Positions 49,201 to 55,463 of a stretch of 64,000 bases of DNA are shown piece after piece (position 1 is the first letter of the stretch; every line of letters begins with the position of its first letter). The stretch is from Chrysoperla carnea. Taxonomy: Eukaryota > Arthropoda > Insecta > Neuroptera > Chrysopidae. The notes under the pieces are model-generated. The model searched no databases, had not been told where the DNA came from, and was given only the letters and a program-made list of their open reading frames with translations. A program made the translations under genes and the position numbers. The stretch covers positions 104,898,368-104,962,367 of the forward strand of contig NC_058337.1 in assembly GCF_905475395.1 (NCBI RefSeq), read 5' to 3'.

Positions 49201-49697
49201 TCATTGCAGCGGGGCATTATTGCCATGCAAAATTACGGAATTTTGGACAAATCTGATTGTTATGGTCAAATTTTCTCATGCCAACATTTCAGTATGACCA
49301 AACAAAATATTCTTTATTGATCTTTGTCTTTCCAAAACGAATTTTTGTGAACCAAACGTCTCGTAACGCCATGTTTTAAGAAGTCGGCATACGAAATTAC
49401 ATTCATTTTTTTCTCCATATTAACAATATTATATCTACATCATCATTAACTATGTATACTTTTTTACAGGTAGGGAACGAAATATGTGGAGCAGTGGTGT
49501 CAGTTAGATATCCTGACGATATGGTAAGTGTATGGAATCGTACAGCGTCAGATCAAGCATGTACAGCACGAATTAGAGATACTTTAAGAAGAATTTTAAA
49601 TTTACCGCCAGCAGTTCCAATGGATTATAAAACACATGGGGATAGTCTTAAAGATAGTCTTAAGTACGTATTAAACTATTACCCGAATAAAAAATAA
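25204..49697 (+). CDS. eIF4E2: Cap-binding protein 4EHP (eIF4E type 2)
   Basis: Five coding exons, 25204-25223, 25563-25703, 48145-48346, 48427-48504 and 49470-49697, encode 222 aa with matching phases. The family binds the mRNA 5' cap without eIF4G and represses translation with partners such as GIGYF. Diagnostic for 4EHP rather than eIF4E1: the first cap-stacking position is Tyr64 (in LRYSQ) instead of Trp, the second is Trp110 (GIQPMWED), and WVVRLRKGQVGRAWENL is followed by AMLGEQFMVG. The TVEQWWALYSHM helix is the usual partner-binding surface. Intron 2 (25704-48144) is 22.4 kb and contains an antisense gene array. Inverted R2 repeats flank exons 1-2. Length and order match the family. 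Confidence 0.96.
25905..26200 (-). repeat. R2 repeat arm downstream of 4EHP exon 2
   Basis: This is the inverted partner of 24641-24942, at about 85% identity by eye. A further copy in this orientation is at 54845-55060 in the zinc-finger/DDX54 spacer. Confidence 0.75.
26318..28613 (-). CDS. Small single-pass membrane protein with PPxY tail, gene A (constant pair 1)
   Basis: Nested antisense in 4EHP intron 2. The exons 28484-28613, 27519-27596 and 26318-26460 join in phase 1 to give 116 aa. The N-terminus is one hydrophobic segment (about residues 5-25, with FLCCGLGCW) followed by basic/Gln residues ending ALAEQG, so the tail is predicted cytosolic. Exon 2 encodes NGREGYIATPPQQ; exon 3 is Pro/Tyr/Asn-rich with APPSY and PPIY, candidate ligands for Nedd4-type WW domains. 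I do not recognise the family; short one-pass adaptors with PY motifs often steer ubiquitin ligases, but that is inference. Related exon sets lie upstream. An R3 copy and an inverted-repeat element sit in its introns. Confidence 0.72.
26637..27161. mobile_element. Inverted-repeat element in gene A intron
   Basis: The left side (GTTTATATACATAGAGAACG, GATGAATGAGAGAGAAGAC) and the right side, read in reverse (GTTTATACAACTAGAGAACG, GATGAATTAGAGAGAGAAGAC), are imperfect inverted repeats of about 90 bp. They enclose about 340 bp without an ORF. This is probably an old MITE. Confidence 0.55.
27702..27720. repeat. AT dinucleotide microsatellite
   Basis: An uninterrupted run of alternating A and T just upstream of exon 2 of gene A (minus strand), at the edge of an R3 copy. 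Confidence 0.8.
27790..28300 (-). repeat. Dispersed repeat R3, copy in gene A intron
   Basis: Shared blocks: CATGTATATGAAATATATTA, TTAGTCCATTTTCGGTTGTC, TTTTGTAAACCGTTAG and, at its end, CAACACTGTCTATACATGG followed by ATTTCAACAATTAACTCA. The same order is found at 33110-33560. Confidence 0.6.
29040..29570 (-). pseudogene. Decayed non-LTR retrotransposon fragment (RNase H / C-terminal part)
   Basis: On the minus strand a reading from about 29545 gives GVKGNEAADSLAREESSQTP, the conserved Gly-Asn-Glu-x-Ala-Asp end of a retroelement RNase H domain. It is followed by RIKEWLRQAHLDY and, after a stop, LSKAQLRKVVGLLPDT and NYHLHNMEIANDPTCR, as in Jockey/I/R1-type elements. Stops and at least one frameshift make it non-functional. 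Its base composition is clearly more GC-rich than the surroundings. It separates first exons A and B. Confidence 0.7.
29794..29914 (-). CDS. Alternative first exon B of the PPxY membrane array
   Basis: Encodes a 40-residue N-terminus beginning MAAQFIIMPIVF, with a membrane segment at about 5-26 and then RRQQLQQKALLEQG. The donor AACAAG/GTAAAC is in phase 1. No second exon of its own exists before gene A, so it most likely splices to the pair 27519-27596 and 26318-26460, giving 113 aa. It resembles exon A (MAA start, short outer part, ALxEQG end). An in-frame upstream Met at 29965 is possible but adds a poorly conserved stretch. Confidence 0.6.
30230..30530. repeat. Locally duplicated block L1, copy 1
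   Basis: About 300 bp with CCTCATCCCGAAGTTGGCCG, TTGATACAAAATCA and GTCATGCATTTTATTGATGC is repeated in the same orientation at about 36890-37195. This is a non-coding duplicate within the nested array. Confidence 0.75.
30982..33872 (-). CDS. Small single-pass membrane protein with PPPY tail, gene C (constant pair 2)
   Basis: The exons 33719-33872, 31690-31770 and 30982-31085 join in phase 1 to give 112 aa. The N-terminus MSNFPKHDFQFDYTP is followed by a hydrophobic segment (about 16-38), then YYQRKQQELQRELAAQG. Exon 2 encodes NIGGREGFIAIPPQQPQ. Exon 3 encodes VPPPGPQSPPPYNSNY, then SGYTSISDQTKY, with a PPPY motif. Exon 1 is closest to exons D, H and I of the next unit, whereas the tail differs from that of gene A. 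The 2-kb first intron contains an R1 and an R3 repeat copy. Function unknown, as for gene A. Confidence 0.72.
32955..33116 (+). repeat. Dispersed repeat R1, copy 3
   Basis: Keeps TTCGATTTTTGCC, CGACTACCAAGTAGACATC and GCTAATTTGGTGGCGAACTG, and is directly followed by an R3 copy. Confidence 0.7.
33117..33560 (-). repeat. Dispersed repeat R3, copy in gene C intron
   Basis: Contains AATTCAAAAACGAAAAGAGC, TTGTAAACCGTTAGTGATAG, ACATCACTGTTTACCCGCGA and the terminal ATACTGTCTATACATGG. It is parallel to the copy at 27790-28300. Confidence 0.6.
34080..34800. repeat. GC-richer repeat debris, likely retroelement-derived
   Basis: About 34080-34500 is distinctly GC-richer than its surroundings and has broken frames on both strands; I cannot name it. 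About 34556-34790 (words TCATACATCAGAATAACACA and GAAGCGGACAGGTATCAAGC) recurs inverted at about 39470-39840, so it is a dispersed element end. Confidence 0.45.
35390..35720. repeat. Locally duplicated block L2, copy 2
   Basis: Resembles about 30540-30870. Shared words are TTAAATAAAAAATAAATTT, CTACGTT, CCGTTTATAAAATATT, AAAATATTTAT and GCGCTTTT. In both places it lies downstream of a constant exon 3, so it probably marks the duplicated 3' flank of the units. Confidence 0.6.
36107..36666 (-). CDS. Constant exon pair 3 of the PPxY membrane array
   Basis: Exon 2 is 36589-36666 and exon 3 is 36107-36213, entered in phase 1. They encode GYSIGVVSVNGQQGFIATPP, then QRTVVQ, then a Pro-rich tail with APPPYNPNYSHPPVYTTMPH and a terminal QTKY. 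That gives one PPPY and one PPVY motif. Six upstream first exons (38398-38585, 39171-39315, 40885-41491, 42852-43032, 43535-43733, 44311-44575) have no other downstream partner before this pair, so it is probably shared by alternative splicing or alternative promoters. The tail ends QTKY, like pair 2. The acceptors are preceded by good pyrimidine tracts. Confidence 0.7.
36890..37195. repeat. Locally duplicated block L1, copy 2
   Basis: Same orientation and about 90% identity by eye to 30230-30530 (CCTCATCTCGAAGTTGGCCG, GTCATGCATTTTATTGATGC). Confidence 0.75.
38398..38585 (-). pseudogene. First exon D of the array, frame broken at its donor
   Basis: Encodes MSDFPKWGDSWGESPKK, then LTP, a hydrophobic segment (about 25-46) and YYFQRKHWKAQREFAAQ, clearly paralogous to exons C, H and I. 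In those exons the end reads CAAG/GT. Here it reads CAAGCAAG/GT, a 4-bp tandem duplication that puts the donor in phase 2. Joined to constant pair 3 the frame runs into TAG after seven codons. It could still make a short membrane protein without PPxY tail, but is more simply a recently disabled exon. Confidence 0.6.
39171..39315 (-). CDS. Alternative first exon E of the PPxY membrane array
   Basis: Encodes 48 residues starting MSDFRNDTPFYIF, with a very short outer part, a membrane segment (about 9-32) and a diverged inner part ending RLVVPG instead of AAQG. The donor CCGG/GTATAT is in phase 1, so it fits constant pair 3 and would give 109 aa. An in-frame upstream Met at 39333 exists, but the MSDF start matches the paralogues D and H. 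Confidence 0.55.
39470..39870 (-). repeat. Dispersed element, inverted relative to 34556-34790, with hairpin
   Basis: Shared words with the other copy: TGATACCCGCCCGCTTCACT and CACGTGTTATTCTGATGTAT. Inside it, 39704-39738 and 39756-39790 form a 35-bp inverted repeat with about two mismatches and a 17-base loop. Confidence 0.6.
40885..41491 (-). CDS. Alternative first exon F: long amphipathic-repeat N-terminus plus membrane segment
   Basis: Encodes 202 residues, far longer than the other first exons. Residues 1 to about 105 are built of ~22-aa units such as NVEDFSKK, GGQFINGKVEDISK and SGQFLNEQVGDISK, with strongly alternating charged and apolar positions. This is the pattern of amphipathic helices of apolipoprotein, perilipin or LEA type. 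Two Trp-rich DGFxPKGWxxxFWD units follow, then one membrane segment (about 140-163, TSIVTFVLLIILCIFLI) and a basic inner part ending LKEQG. The donor GAACAAG/GTAACT is in phase 1; joined to constant pair 3 the product would be 263 aa. The resemblance is structural only; function unknown. Confidence 0.65.
41633..41643 (-). promoter_or_regulatory. kappaB-like site upstream of exon F
   Basis: GGAGAATCCCC, about 145 bp before the exon F start codon, in the shared context AATCCCCACT. One mismatch from the kappaB palindrome seen at exon G. Confidence 0.35.
41870..42300 (+). repeat. Dispersed repeat R3, copy between exons F and G
   Basis: Contains TCTCTAACGGTTTACAAGAT, TTTTTTACGTCCTAAGCATG, TCTCTTTTCGTTTTTGAGTA and a terminal AGTATACCTTGGTATATTTC, in the opposite orientation to the copies at 27790 and 33117. 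Confidence 0.6.
42852..43032 (-). CDS. Alternative first exon G of the PPxY membrane array
   Basis: Encodes 60 residues: an acidic outer part (MTDETSKEFLPTEF), a very hydrophobic Ile-rich membrane segment (about 28-50) and LLRRKRRLAQAQG. The donor GCACAAG/GTATAT is in phase 1; with constant pair 3 the protein would be 121 aa. The positive charges after the membrane segment predict the C-terminus in the cytosol. Confidence 0.6.
43197..43207. promoter_or_regulatory. Perfect kappaB-like palindrome upstream of exon G
   Basis: GGGAATTCCCC lies about 165-175 bp before the exon G start codon. This matches the known NF-kappaB/Rel consensus (Dorsal, Dif and Relish in flies). Promoters of exons F, H and I carry related sites at a similar distance, followed by a related ACT or CCACT context. 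Confidence 0.45.
43535..43733 (-). CDS. Alternative first exon H of the PPxY membrane array
   Basis: Encodes 66 residues: outer part MSDFKTSDPFWTTANF and KHDSSHFGLDNTP, a membrane segment (about 30-51), then CYFQRKQLEIQRELAAQG. The donor CACAAG/GTAATT is in phase 1; with constant pair 3 this gives 127 aa. The part after the membrane segment is almost the same as in exon C, while the outer parts differ, as expected if variation is concentrated on the N-terminal side. Confidence 0.65.
43890..43902. promoter_or_regulatory. kappaB-like palindrome upstream of exon H
   Basis: GGGGAATATCCCC, about 157 bp before the exon H start codon. It is an extended palindrome in the same sequence context (ATGTTTGGGG and CCCCACT) as the site of exon G. 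Confidence 0.4.
44311..44575 (-). CDS. Alternative first exon I of the PPxY membrane array
   Basis: Encodes 88 residues. The outer part contains three units of the type SDFPKHDFPSFG in tandem, then a membrane segment (about 52-74), then CYFYRKQRETVRELAAQG. The donor CACAAG/GTAATT is in phase 1; with constant pair 3 this gives 149 aa. On the minus strand the sequence before its ATG (AGTTTAGTTTTTGTGTTCAG, then TTA) is repeated with changes before exons D, E, F, G and H. It includes an arthropod-initiator-like TCAGTT, so each first exon may have its own promoter. Confidence 0.65.
44576..45373. other. Upstream flank of the array; no further exon seen
   Basis: The first 150 bp are the exon I promoter region, with GGGTAATTCCC at 44713-44723, another kappaB-like site. 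The rest is AT-rich and shows no additional array exon or other gene. Confidence 0.5.
45374..45880. mobile_element. TTAA-flanked MITE (piggyBac type), copy 1
   Basis: Bounded by TTAA at 45374-45377 and 45877-45880. Terminal inverted repeats read TTAAGGATGTTCCAGCATG and, from the other end, TTAAGGTAGTACCAGCATG. The 507-bp interior is AT-rich, without ORF, and partly self-complementary (repeated TTTGACCGTTTA-type words). It is nearly identical, in reverse, to 60545-61053. Confidence 0.85.
45881..48144. other. Rest of 4EHP intron 2, nothing identified
   Basis: AT-rich intronic DNA with a few short GC-containing stretches (a palindrome-rich AGCGCTTGAGAGCGCTTACT near 46080). No supported coding sequence. 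Confidence 0.5.
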
Positions 49698-50449
49698 TAA
49701 TAAATTTATTTGTTTTCAAAAAAAGAAATGTTTTTAAGTAGTTGTGTTTTTATTTTGGTTTTATTTTTTGTTCTTTCCTTAAATCCCTAAATAATTCAGT
49801 TGTTCCTAAATGTTTTTTTGGTTTTATTCGAATTACTGCATGATGGGTGTTTTTTATTTTTTATTTATGATTTTCGTAAGTATAAATTATTTATTTATTT
49901 TATTGTAGTTTTTTATAAGTTATTTGTTTCCGATTTATTTCGGAAATTTGCTTTTATTGTGTTTGTTTATTAATTAGTTGATGTCTCCTGGATATTTCTT
50001 TAAAGTTTCAAAAGTCTGCCCGAGATAAGTTTCTTCTTTTCAAATATAACTATCACGCGGCCGCGTGGGGTATAGTTTATGAGTCAAGATGTATATCTGA
50101 ATCATAGATATTTTACTTGCATTTGAATCATTCCCATACATTTGGATTACTTCCTATCAAAACCTATTAACACTCATTCAAAATTTTGACCGAAAAGAAT
50201 AGGAATAAATTGGCAAATTCATTTACTAGTGAACTGACTACCCTATTTGTATGACATGTAAAGAATAATAAAAACTCCACTGTTATTTGAATCAGAAAAG
50301 TGTAAATTGAAATTTGGTTTCATACCTCAAACCCATTATTATTTTGTTAGAATCTTTAGCTTCATTTGCTTCTAATAAAATGTGTAATTAGAACATTTCA
50401 GGTAACTCGAGGAAATTATATGACACTTATACAGATGTTTGTAAATCAA

Positions 50450-51009
50450 CAGGGCCGGATTTAAACTTCTGCCGCCCTTGGGCACTGAAAAAAATACCGC
50501 CCCATCATTGAAATATCACTGAAAGTTATGTAGTTTTGATATCTTAATTGTATTATAATAATTTTTTCCACAGGCAAACACGCCTGACTTTTTCAATTGC
50601 GAATTGTAAGATTAAATCTTCACACTCTAAACGGTGAAGTACGCCCGAGTCGATGCATAGAATAGTTAAGCTATTGGTCGATTTGCAAATACAACTCAAA
50701 AAGATTCTTAATTTTTCCAAAAAAAAACACCAAATTTAAATTTTATGATTCCAGCAAATTAAAAAATCAAATATTACCATTTCAAATATTCTAAGAAATG
50801 AATTAATTAAATTATTTCGACTTGACAAATATTGTATGAGTCGAATTTCTTGAATTATCTATTAATTGATGGTATGGTTAATTAAAAGAATTTCTATTGA
50901 GAAATTTTGATGAGAATAAAAAAATTTACATTTTCCAAATTTTGCCGCCCTAGAAAATTTGCCGCCCTGGGCACTAGCCCCAACTGCCCCTAGTGTAAAT
51001 CCACCACTG
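50450..51009. mobile_element. Non-autonomous hAT-type element with perfect 8-bp target duplication
   Basis: The left end is CAGGGCCGGATTTA and the right end, reversed, is CAGTGGTGGATTTA. The target duplication TAAATCAA flanks it at 50442-50449 and 51010-51017. Subterminal TGCCGCCCTTGGGCACT-like sequence is inverted at the other end. The 560-bp body has no transposase. Confidence 0.88.
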
Positions 51010-51914
51010 TAAATCAATTTAAATATATTGTTAGAATCAAATGATAAAGTTCGACTATATAGCGGGCAGTTGACTTAGGGCGGGGATGGCGAACCAATGA
51101 CACGTGACACAATATTTTGGGCACGCCGCCGATCACTTAGTTCACTACGAAGTATTATATTACGAACGAAAATCTTAGGGTTTGCCGAACAGCCAAGGGC
51201 GGCTCATATTAGTACTAAACAAATACTTCTAAAATTGTATGAATAATAATAATGTGGCAGGTTAAATTTGGTTTAAAATTAGTTAAATTGATTTTTCTGG
51301 AAATGCACGTTTATACAGAATGTATTATTCTACGGTAATCATCGATTTATTACAAAAAGATGGCTTGTTTTTACTTAGGTACAAAATATTTCAGCGACAT
51401 TTAATGATAACTTCTTTTAAATATTAATAAATAATGAACATAAAAAGAAGATTGTATTAAATGTAACGAGCGTTTTTAAATCAAGAGACGTATTTCAGAA
51501 TGCTATCAATATAGAAAAACCTACAATCTTTTGGATTTGAAAAATCAATTGATAATAAAATAAAATTTTTTGAACAAAAACATTTAATTTCAGAGCATGG
51601 AAAACGAATCCAATTGTAAAAAGTTGATCTGCAAATGATTTTAGCTTAAATCGGAGTAGAATGTGAAAAAATGAATTATTTTTGATGAAAACATTTTACA
51701 TATAAAAAAAACTTATTACTTTATTGTATTTGTTATAAAAAAAATAATGAAAAACAATTTATTAAAAAAATTTATGTTGTGAATTTTTGCAAATATATAA
51801 AAACCTTTTTTGAGAATAGAAAAAAAAAATCAAACTAAATACTTGTTTGAATTTTCTCCTATTTAAACGAATGCCCCAGGAGTGAAATGTTTTTGGACTG
51901 TAAGTATTAGACCT

Positions 51915-52386
51915 AGAGGCGGCCGCAAAATTTCCAGGGTGTATCTTTTATTTTAATGAAAACCATAGTATTTACGTTTATAAAGAATATGAGCACCATG
52001 ATTGCTTGGTTATGACCCCAAGAGAGAGAGAAATAATTTTTTATTGCAAAATTTACACACTTGGTTCGTATGTTATTGTTATTGTGAAAACTTTGTCAAA
52101 TTTTAAAGTTTTATTCAAAGAAACTATGATTGTTTGTTGGTCACTTTTTTTTCTTGAATAACATTTTGGAGTTTGGACTCTACAATGTGACATAGGTTTG
52201 AGCACTATAACACGTGGACCAAGTTATTGCGTGAATTTTGCAGCGAAAAATTAATTCCCCCTCTCTTGGGGACATAAAGAATCTATTCAATGATGGCGGT
52301 TATTCGACTTTACAAACGTGAATTCTATCCTTCCTGATGGTTTTCATAAATTTAACAGATACCCGGAAAATTTGGTAGCCGCCTCT
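51915..52386. mobile_element. Imperfect whole-element palindrome (fold-back MITE)
   Basis: The ends AGAGGCGGCCGCAAAATTTC and, reversed, AGAGGCGGCTACCAAATTTT match. Inner blocks (CCCCAAGAGAGAG, TTGCAAAATT) are also mirrored, so most of the 470 bp could fold back. No ORF. Confidence 0.65.
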
Positions 52387-52685
52387 CGGTTCATATGTAT
52401 GTATTATATGTAGGCATGTAAAACATGTTTCTTCGAGACACTTTGTAGCCTAAAAGGCTTGACGTAATTTAAAAATGGGGTAAGTATTGACAGTTTCGAC
52501 TTAATTGTAGAAGTGACCAAGGCCATATAAATTTTTTATTTAAGCAACTTTGTTGATTTGTGACTCGTTTGTGCTTTGAAATATTCATTTTAAAAAGGCA
52601 CAACAGCTTTTGTTTTATGGAACATTTTTTCATATTAAGTTTCATTGAGTATGTTACAAAAACTCATTCATTAAATTTAAGAGTT

Positions 52686-52912
52686 GCGATTCGCTACTCC
52701 AAGAAGTCATAGATATAGCGATGTAATGGCGGTTGAAGAGGGTGTAAACAGTATTTAAGAACATACAATTAAATGATAAAAAAAGGAAATTTCTACTAAT
52801 TTACTTACGAACTGGAGTTGATATAAAATAGATTGTATATACTATGATTTTTTGTTTGTTTTTACTCTCTTCAACCGCCAGTTCTATCTATGGTTTCTTG
52901 GAGTCGCAAATA
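52686..52912. mobile_element. Short inverted-repeat element
   Basis: The left arm has ACTCCAAGAAGTCATAGATA and GGCGGTTGAAGAG. The right arm read in reverse has ACTCCAAGAAACCATAGATA and GGCGGTTGAAGAG. The spacer is about 120 bp and AT-rich. Confidence 0.65.
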
Positions 52913-53327
52913 CTCATAACAAATGATTTGAAATTTTCTGATAAATTCCTCAGTCCAACATTCGATTGGCCTTAGATTCAATTCGACTTGCTACAGGCGT
53001 GATTCTTTAGTTAAATTTGGTACAGGGGTGATCAGAGATCACCAGAAATAGAGGAGTAAGAAAAATAAAAGATACAATTTTTTTTTAAACGTATATTTTT
53101 ATTTCGTGAAGAATAGTTATTAGGAAAAATAAATCAATTGGGAAGAAATAAACAGAAAAACCGGAATGGTTAAATACCGTCTGCGTTTTCAAAATATAGG
53201 TAGTTAAAAATAGTTCATATGCATAGTAGAGTTATTTTCCTGATAGATAGGGTCTATTCAAAGAGATTTTTCTGTTAAAATCGCCCGATCTAAAACGTTT
53301 ACAAATTTCACATGATAATGGATTTTA

Positions 53328-54785
53328 TCAGTATGAATTTGTATGAGTTCGTGTATGATTAATTAAACTACTTTGATGAGAAAATGTTTTATTACAAATT
53401 TCACAGGAATATGGTTTTTCACCAGAATGAACCCGAGCATGTTTAACTAAATTCCCTTTTAAAGTGAATGTTTTATTACAAATTTCACAAGAAAATGGTT
53501 TTTTACTAGAATGAATTCGTTTATGTAATGTTAAAATACTTTGTTGGGTAAATTTTTTATTACAAATTTCACATGAAAATGGTTTTTCACCAGTATGAGA
53601 TCTCATATGTGTAATTAAACTACTTTGATGAGAAAATGTTTTATTACAAATTTCACATGAATATGGCTTTTCATCAGAATGAATCGGTATATGTTTAATT
53701 AAATTCCCTTTTAAAGTGAATGTTTTATTACAAATTTCACAAGAAAATGGTTTTTTACCAGTATGAATTCGTTTATGTAATGTTAAAATACTTTGCTGGG
53801 TAAACGTTTTCTTACAAATTTCACATGAAAATGGTTTTTCACCAGTATGAGTTCGTATATGTGTAATTAAACTACTTCGGTGAGTAAATGTTTTATTACA
53901 AATTTCACATGAATATGGCTTTTCATCGGAATGAATTGGTAAATGTTTAATTAAATTCCCTTTTAAAGTGAATTTTTTATTACAAATTTCACAAGAAAAT
54001 GGTTTTTTACCAGAATGAATTCGTTTATGTAATGTTAAAATACTTTGTTGGGTAAATTTTTTATTACAAATTTCACATGAAAATGGTTTTTCACCAGAAT
54101 GAGTTCGTATATGTGTAATTAAACTACTTTGATGAATAAATGTTTTATTACAAATTTCACATGAATATAGTTTTTCACCAGAATGAACCCGTTTATGTTT
54201 AATTAAATTCCTTTTTAAAGTGAATGTTTTATTACAAAGATCGCATTTAAAGAATTGTTCTTTCGCACTCGCGTGTATTTGTCGTATTTCTACAAGATTT
54301 TCACCAAATGTTTCGTCTTTAATAATGAATTCTGTATTTAGTTGTTTTTGCAGTATAGTACTTTTACCATTTTCATGTTCCATATTAATAAAAAAATCAC
54401 ATTCACTGCTGTTGTTGATTATTTCCTCCCTTTTATAATTGTTGATATCTTCTTGCATTTGATTTTTAATTTGCACATCTTGTATCTTCTCTGTACTATC
54501 AATCTTAGACTCCACCTCAGCGTCATCAAATATTTCATTTTTAATAATCAATTCTACCAATTCTGGTTCAAGCTTAATATTTTGATAACCTTCTTCAATT
54601 TCTTTTAGTATTTCTATTTTAATTGGTTTATGTACCGTTGTAATATTTTCTTGCTTAATTTCTGTCTTTAATTCCATTGTAACTTCATTTTCATTAAATT
54701 CTTTATTTAATTGTTTTTCAAGTTTAATATTTTCCTCATTGGTATGAAAATGTTTATGAATAACATGATCTGAATTATTTGCCAT
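53328..54785 (-). CDS. C2H2 zinc-finger protein with 11 fingers
   Basis: A single-exon ORF of 485 aa. Residues 1-178 are acidic and Lys/Glu/Ile-rich with several IKxE-type sites that could be SUMO acceptors (for example PIKIEIL); no ZAD or BTB domain is visible. From about residue 179 to the end there are 11 classical C2H2 fingers with TGEKPF-type linkers, some altered to SGKKPF or SDEKPY. All fingers keep both Cys and both His. The recognition helices repeat in a three-finger cycle (LKGNLIKH, then HQSSLITH, then QQSILTLH), so the array grew by duplicating an 84-aa block. It is probably a nuclear DNA-binding regulator; the target is unknown. An untranslated or short coding 5' exon cannot be excluded. 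Confidence 0.88.
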   Translation of the reverse strand: MANNSDHVIHKHFHTNEENIKLEKQLNKEFNENEVTMELKTEIKQENITTVHKPIKIEILKEIEEGYQNIKLEPELVELIIKNEIFDDAEVESKIDSTEKIQDVQIKNQMQEDINNYKREEIINNSSECDFFINMEHENGKSTILQKQLNTEFIIKDETFGENLVEIRQIHASAKEQFFKCDLCNKTFTLKRNLIKHKRVHSGEKLYSCEICNKTFIHQSSLITHIRTHSGEKPFSCEICNKKFTQQSILTLHKRIHSGKKPFSCEICNKKFTLKGNLIKHLPIHSDEKPYSCEICNKTFTHRSSLITHIRTHTGEKPFSCEICKKTFTQQSILTLHKRIHTGKKPFSCEICNKTFTLKGNLIKHIPIHSDEKPYSCEICNKTFSHQSSLITHMRSHTGEKPFSCEICNKKFTQQSILTLHKRIHSSKKPFSCEICNKTFTLKGNLVKHARVHSGEKPYSCEICNKTFSHQSSLINHTRTHTNSY

Positions 54786-54844
54786 TTAGAAGCAGCACCT
54801 TTTTGATTTACTCAATAATGTGTCTAGTATCACAGACTTATATT

Positions 54845-55260
54845 GAGACATAGATCACAGATTATAATTTTTTACATAAATAGATAGGCAACTCTACTGT
54901 ACATGAAATGTCCAAAAGCCCCCTGGAGAAAGGCACTTACAATAAACTATTTTTTTTTAATGGCAGGAATTAGCTTTGAAAATTCACTAAAATATATGAT
55001 CTAAGGGAATTAGGTACTATTCAAAATATTTCTATTCAGTTTATCATTTTTTTCTGAGCGCTAAAATAAACTCAGTACATACCATAAAAAAAATTGGAAA
55101 ATATTATAAACACACGTAAAACGACTAAATTACACTAATTAGTTAATGAACAGGGGCACAATGAAAACGGCTAAAATACTTAAATAATGCCACTATTAAA
55201 ATAATCCACAAAATGTTAATAAAGACAATCAACATCAATCTCTAATTTTTTTTGAATGCT
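54845..55260 (-). repeat. Dispersed repeat R2 in the divergent spacer before DDX54
   Basis: Matches 25905-26060 in its first part and the reverse of 23850-24060 in its second part (words GGCACAATGAAAACGGC, ATTAGTTAATGAACA). It fills most of the 680 bp between the zinc-finger and DDX54 start codons, which are divergent. Confidence 0.75.
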
Positions 55261-55463
55261 AATTTTCATTGATTTTCAGCTTTTGCGTCATTAAATTTTT
55301 AGTTTTTGAAGGATAACATTTTACTGTAATGTGTCTATTTGCAATAATATAAGTCTGTGTTCGAATTTAGAAAACACGTGTTTCATTTGAAAGATATTTT
55401 AACCTAACTGTACAAATGTCAAGTAGATAAATTTGGTAAAAAACTGTCTCGCTTATAAAAAAA

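Larger units (their letters stand above)
49698..53327. other. Intergenic, mostly transposon-derived
   Basis: Lies between 4EHP and the zinc-finger gene. It contains the hAT-type element 50450-51009, inverted-repeat elements near 51915-52386 and 52686-52912, and from about 51083 a stretch GGGGATGGCGAACCAATGAC resembling one end of another hAT element. No gene is seen. Confidence 0.55.

Noticed and set aside
48557-49297. ORFs of 63-105 aa in 4EHP intron 4
   Set aside because: The composition is less AT-rich and one frame gives a plausible-looking stretch (HGLDVVHRHREWAKQYPQEI), but it is broken by stops, lacks a start or splice structure, and resembles no family I can name with confidence.
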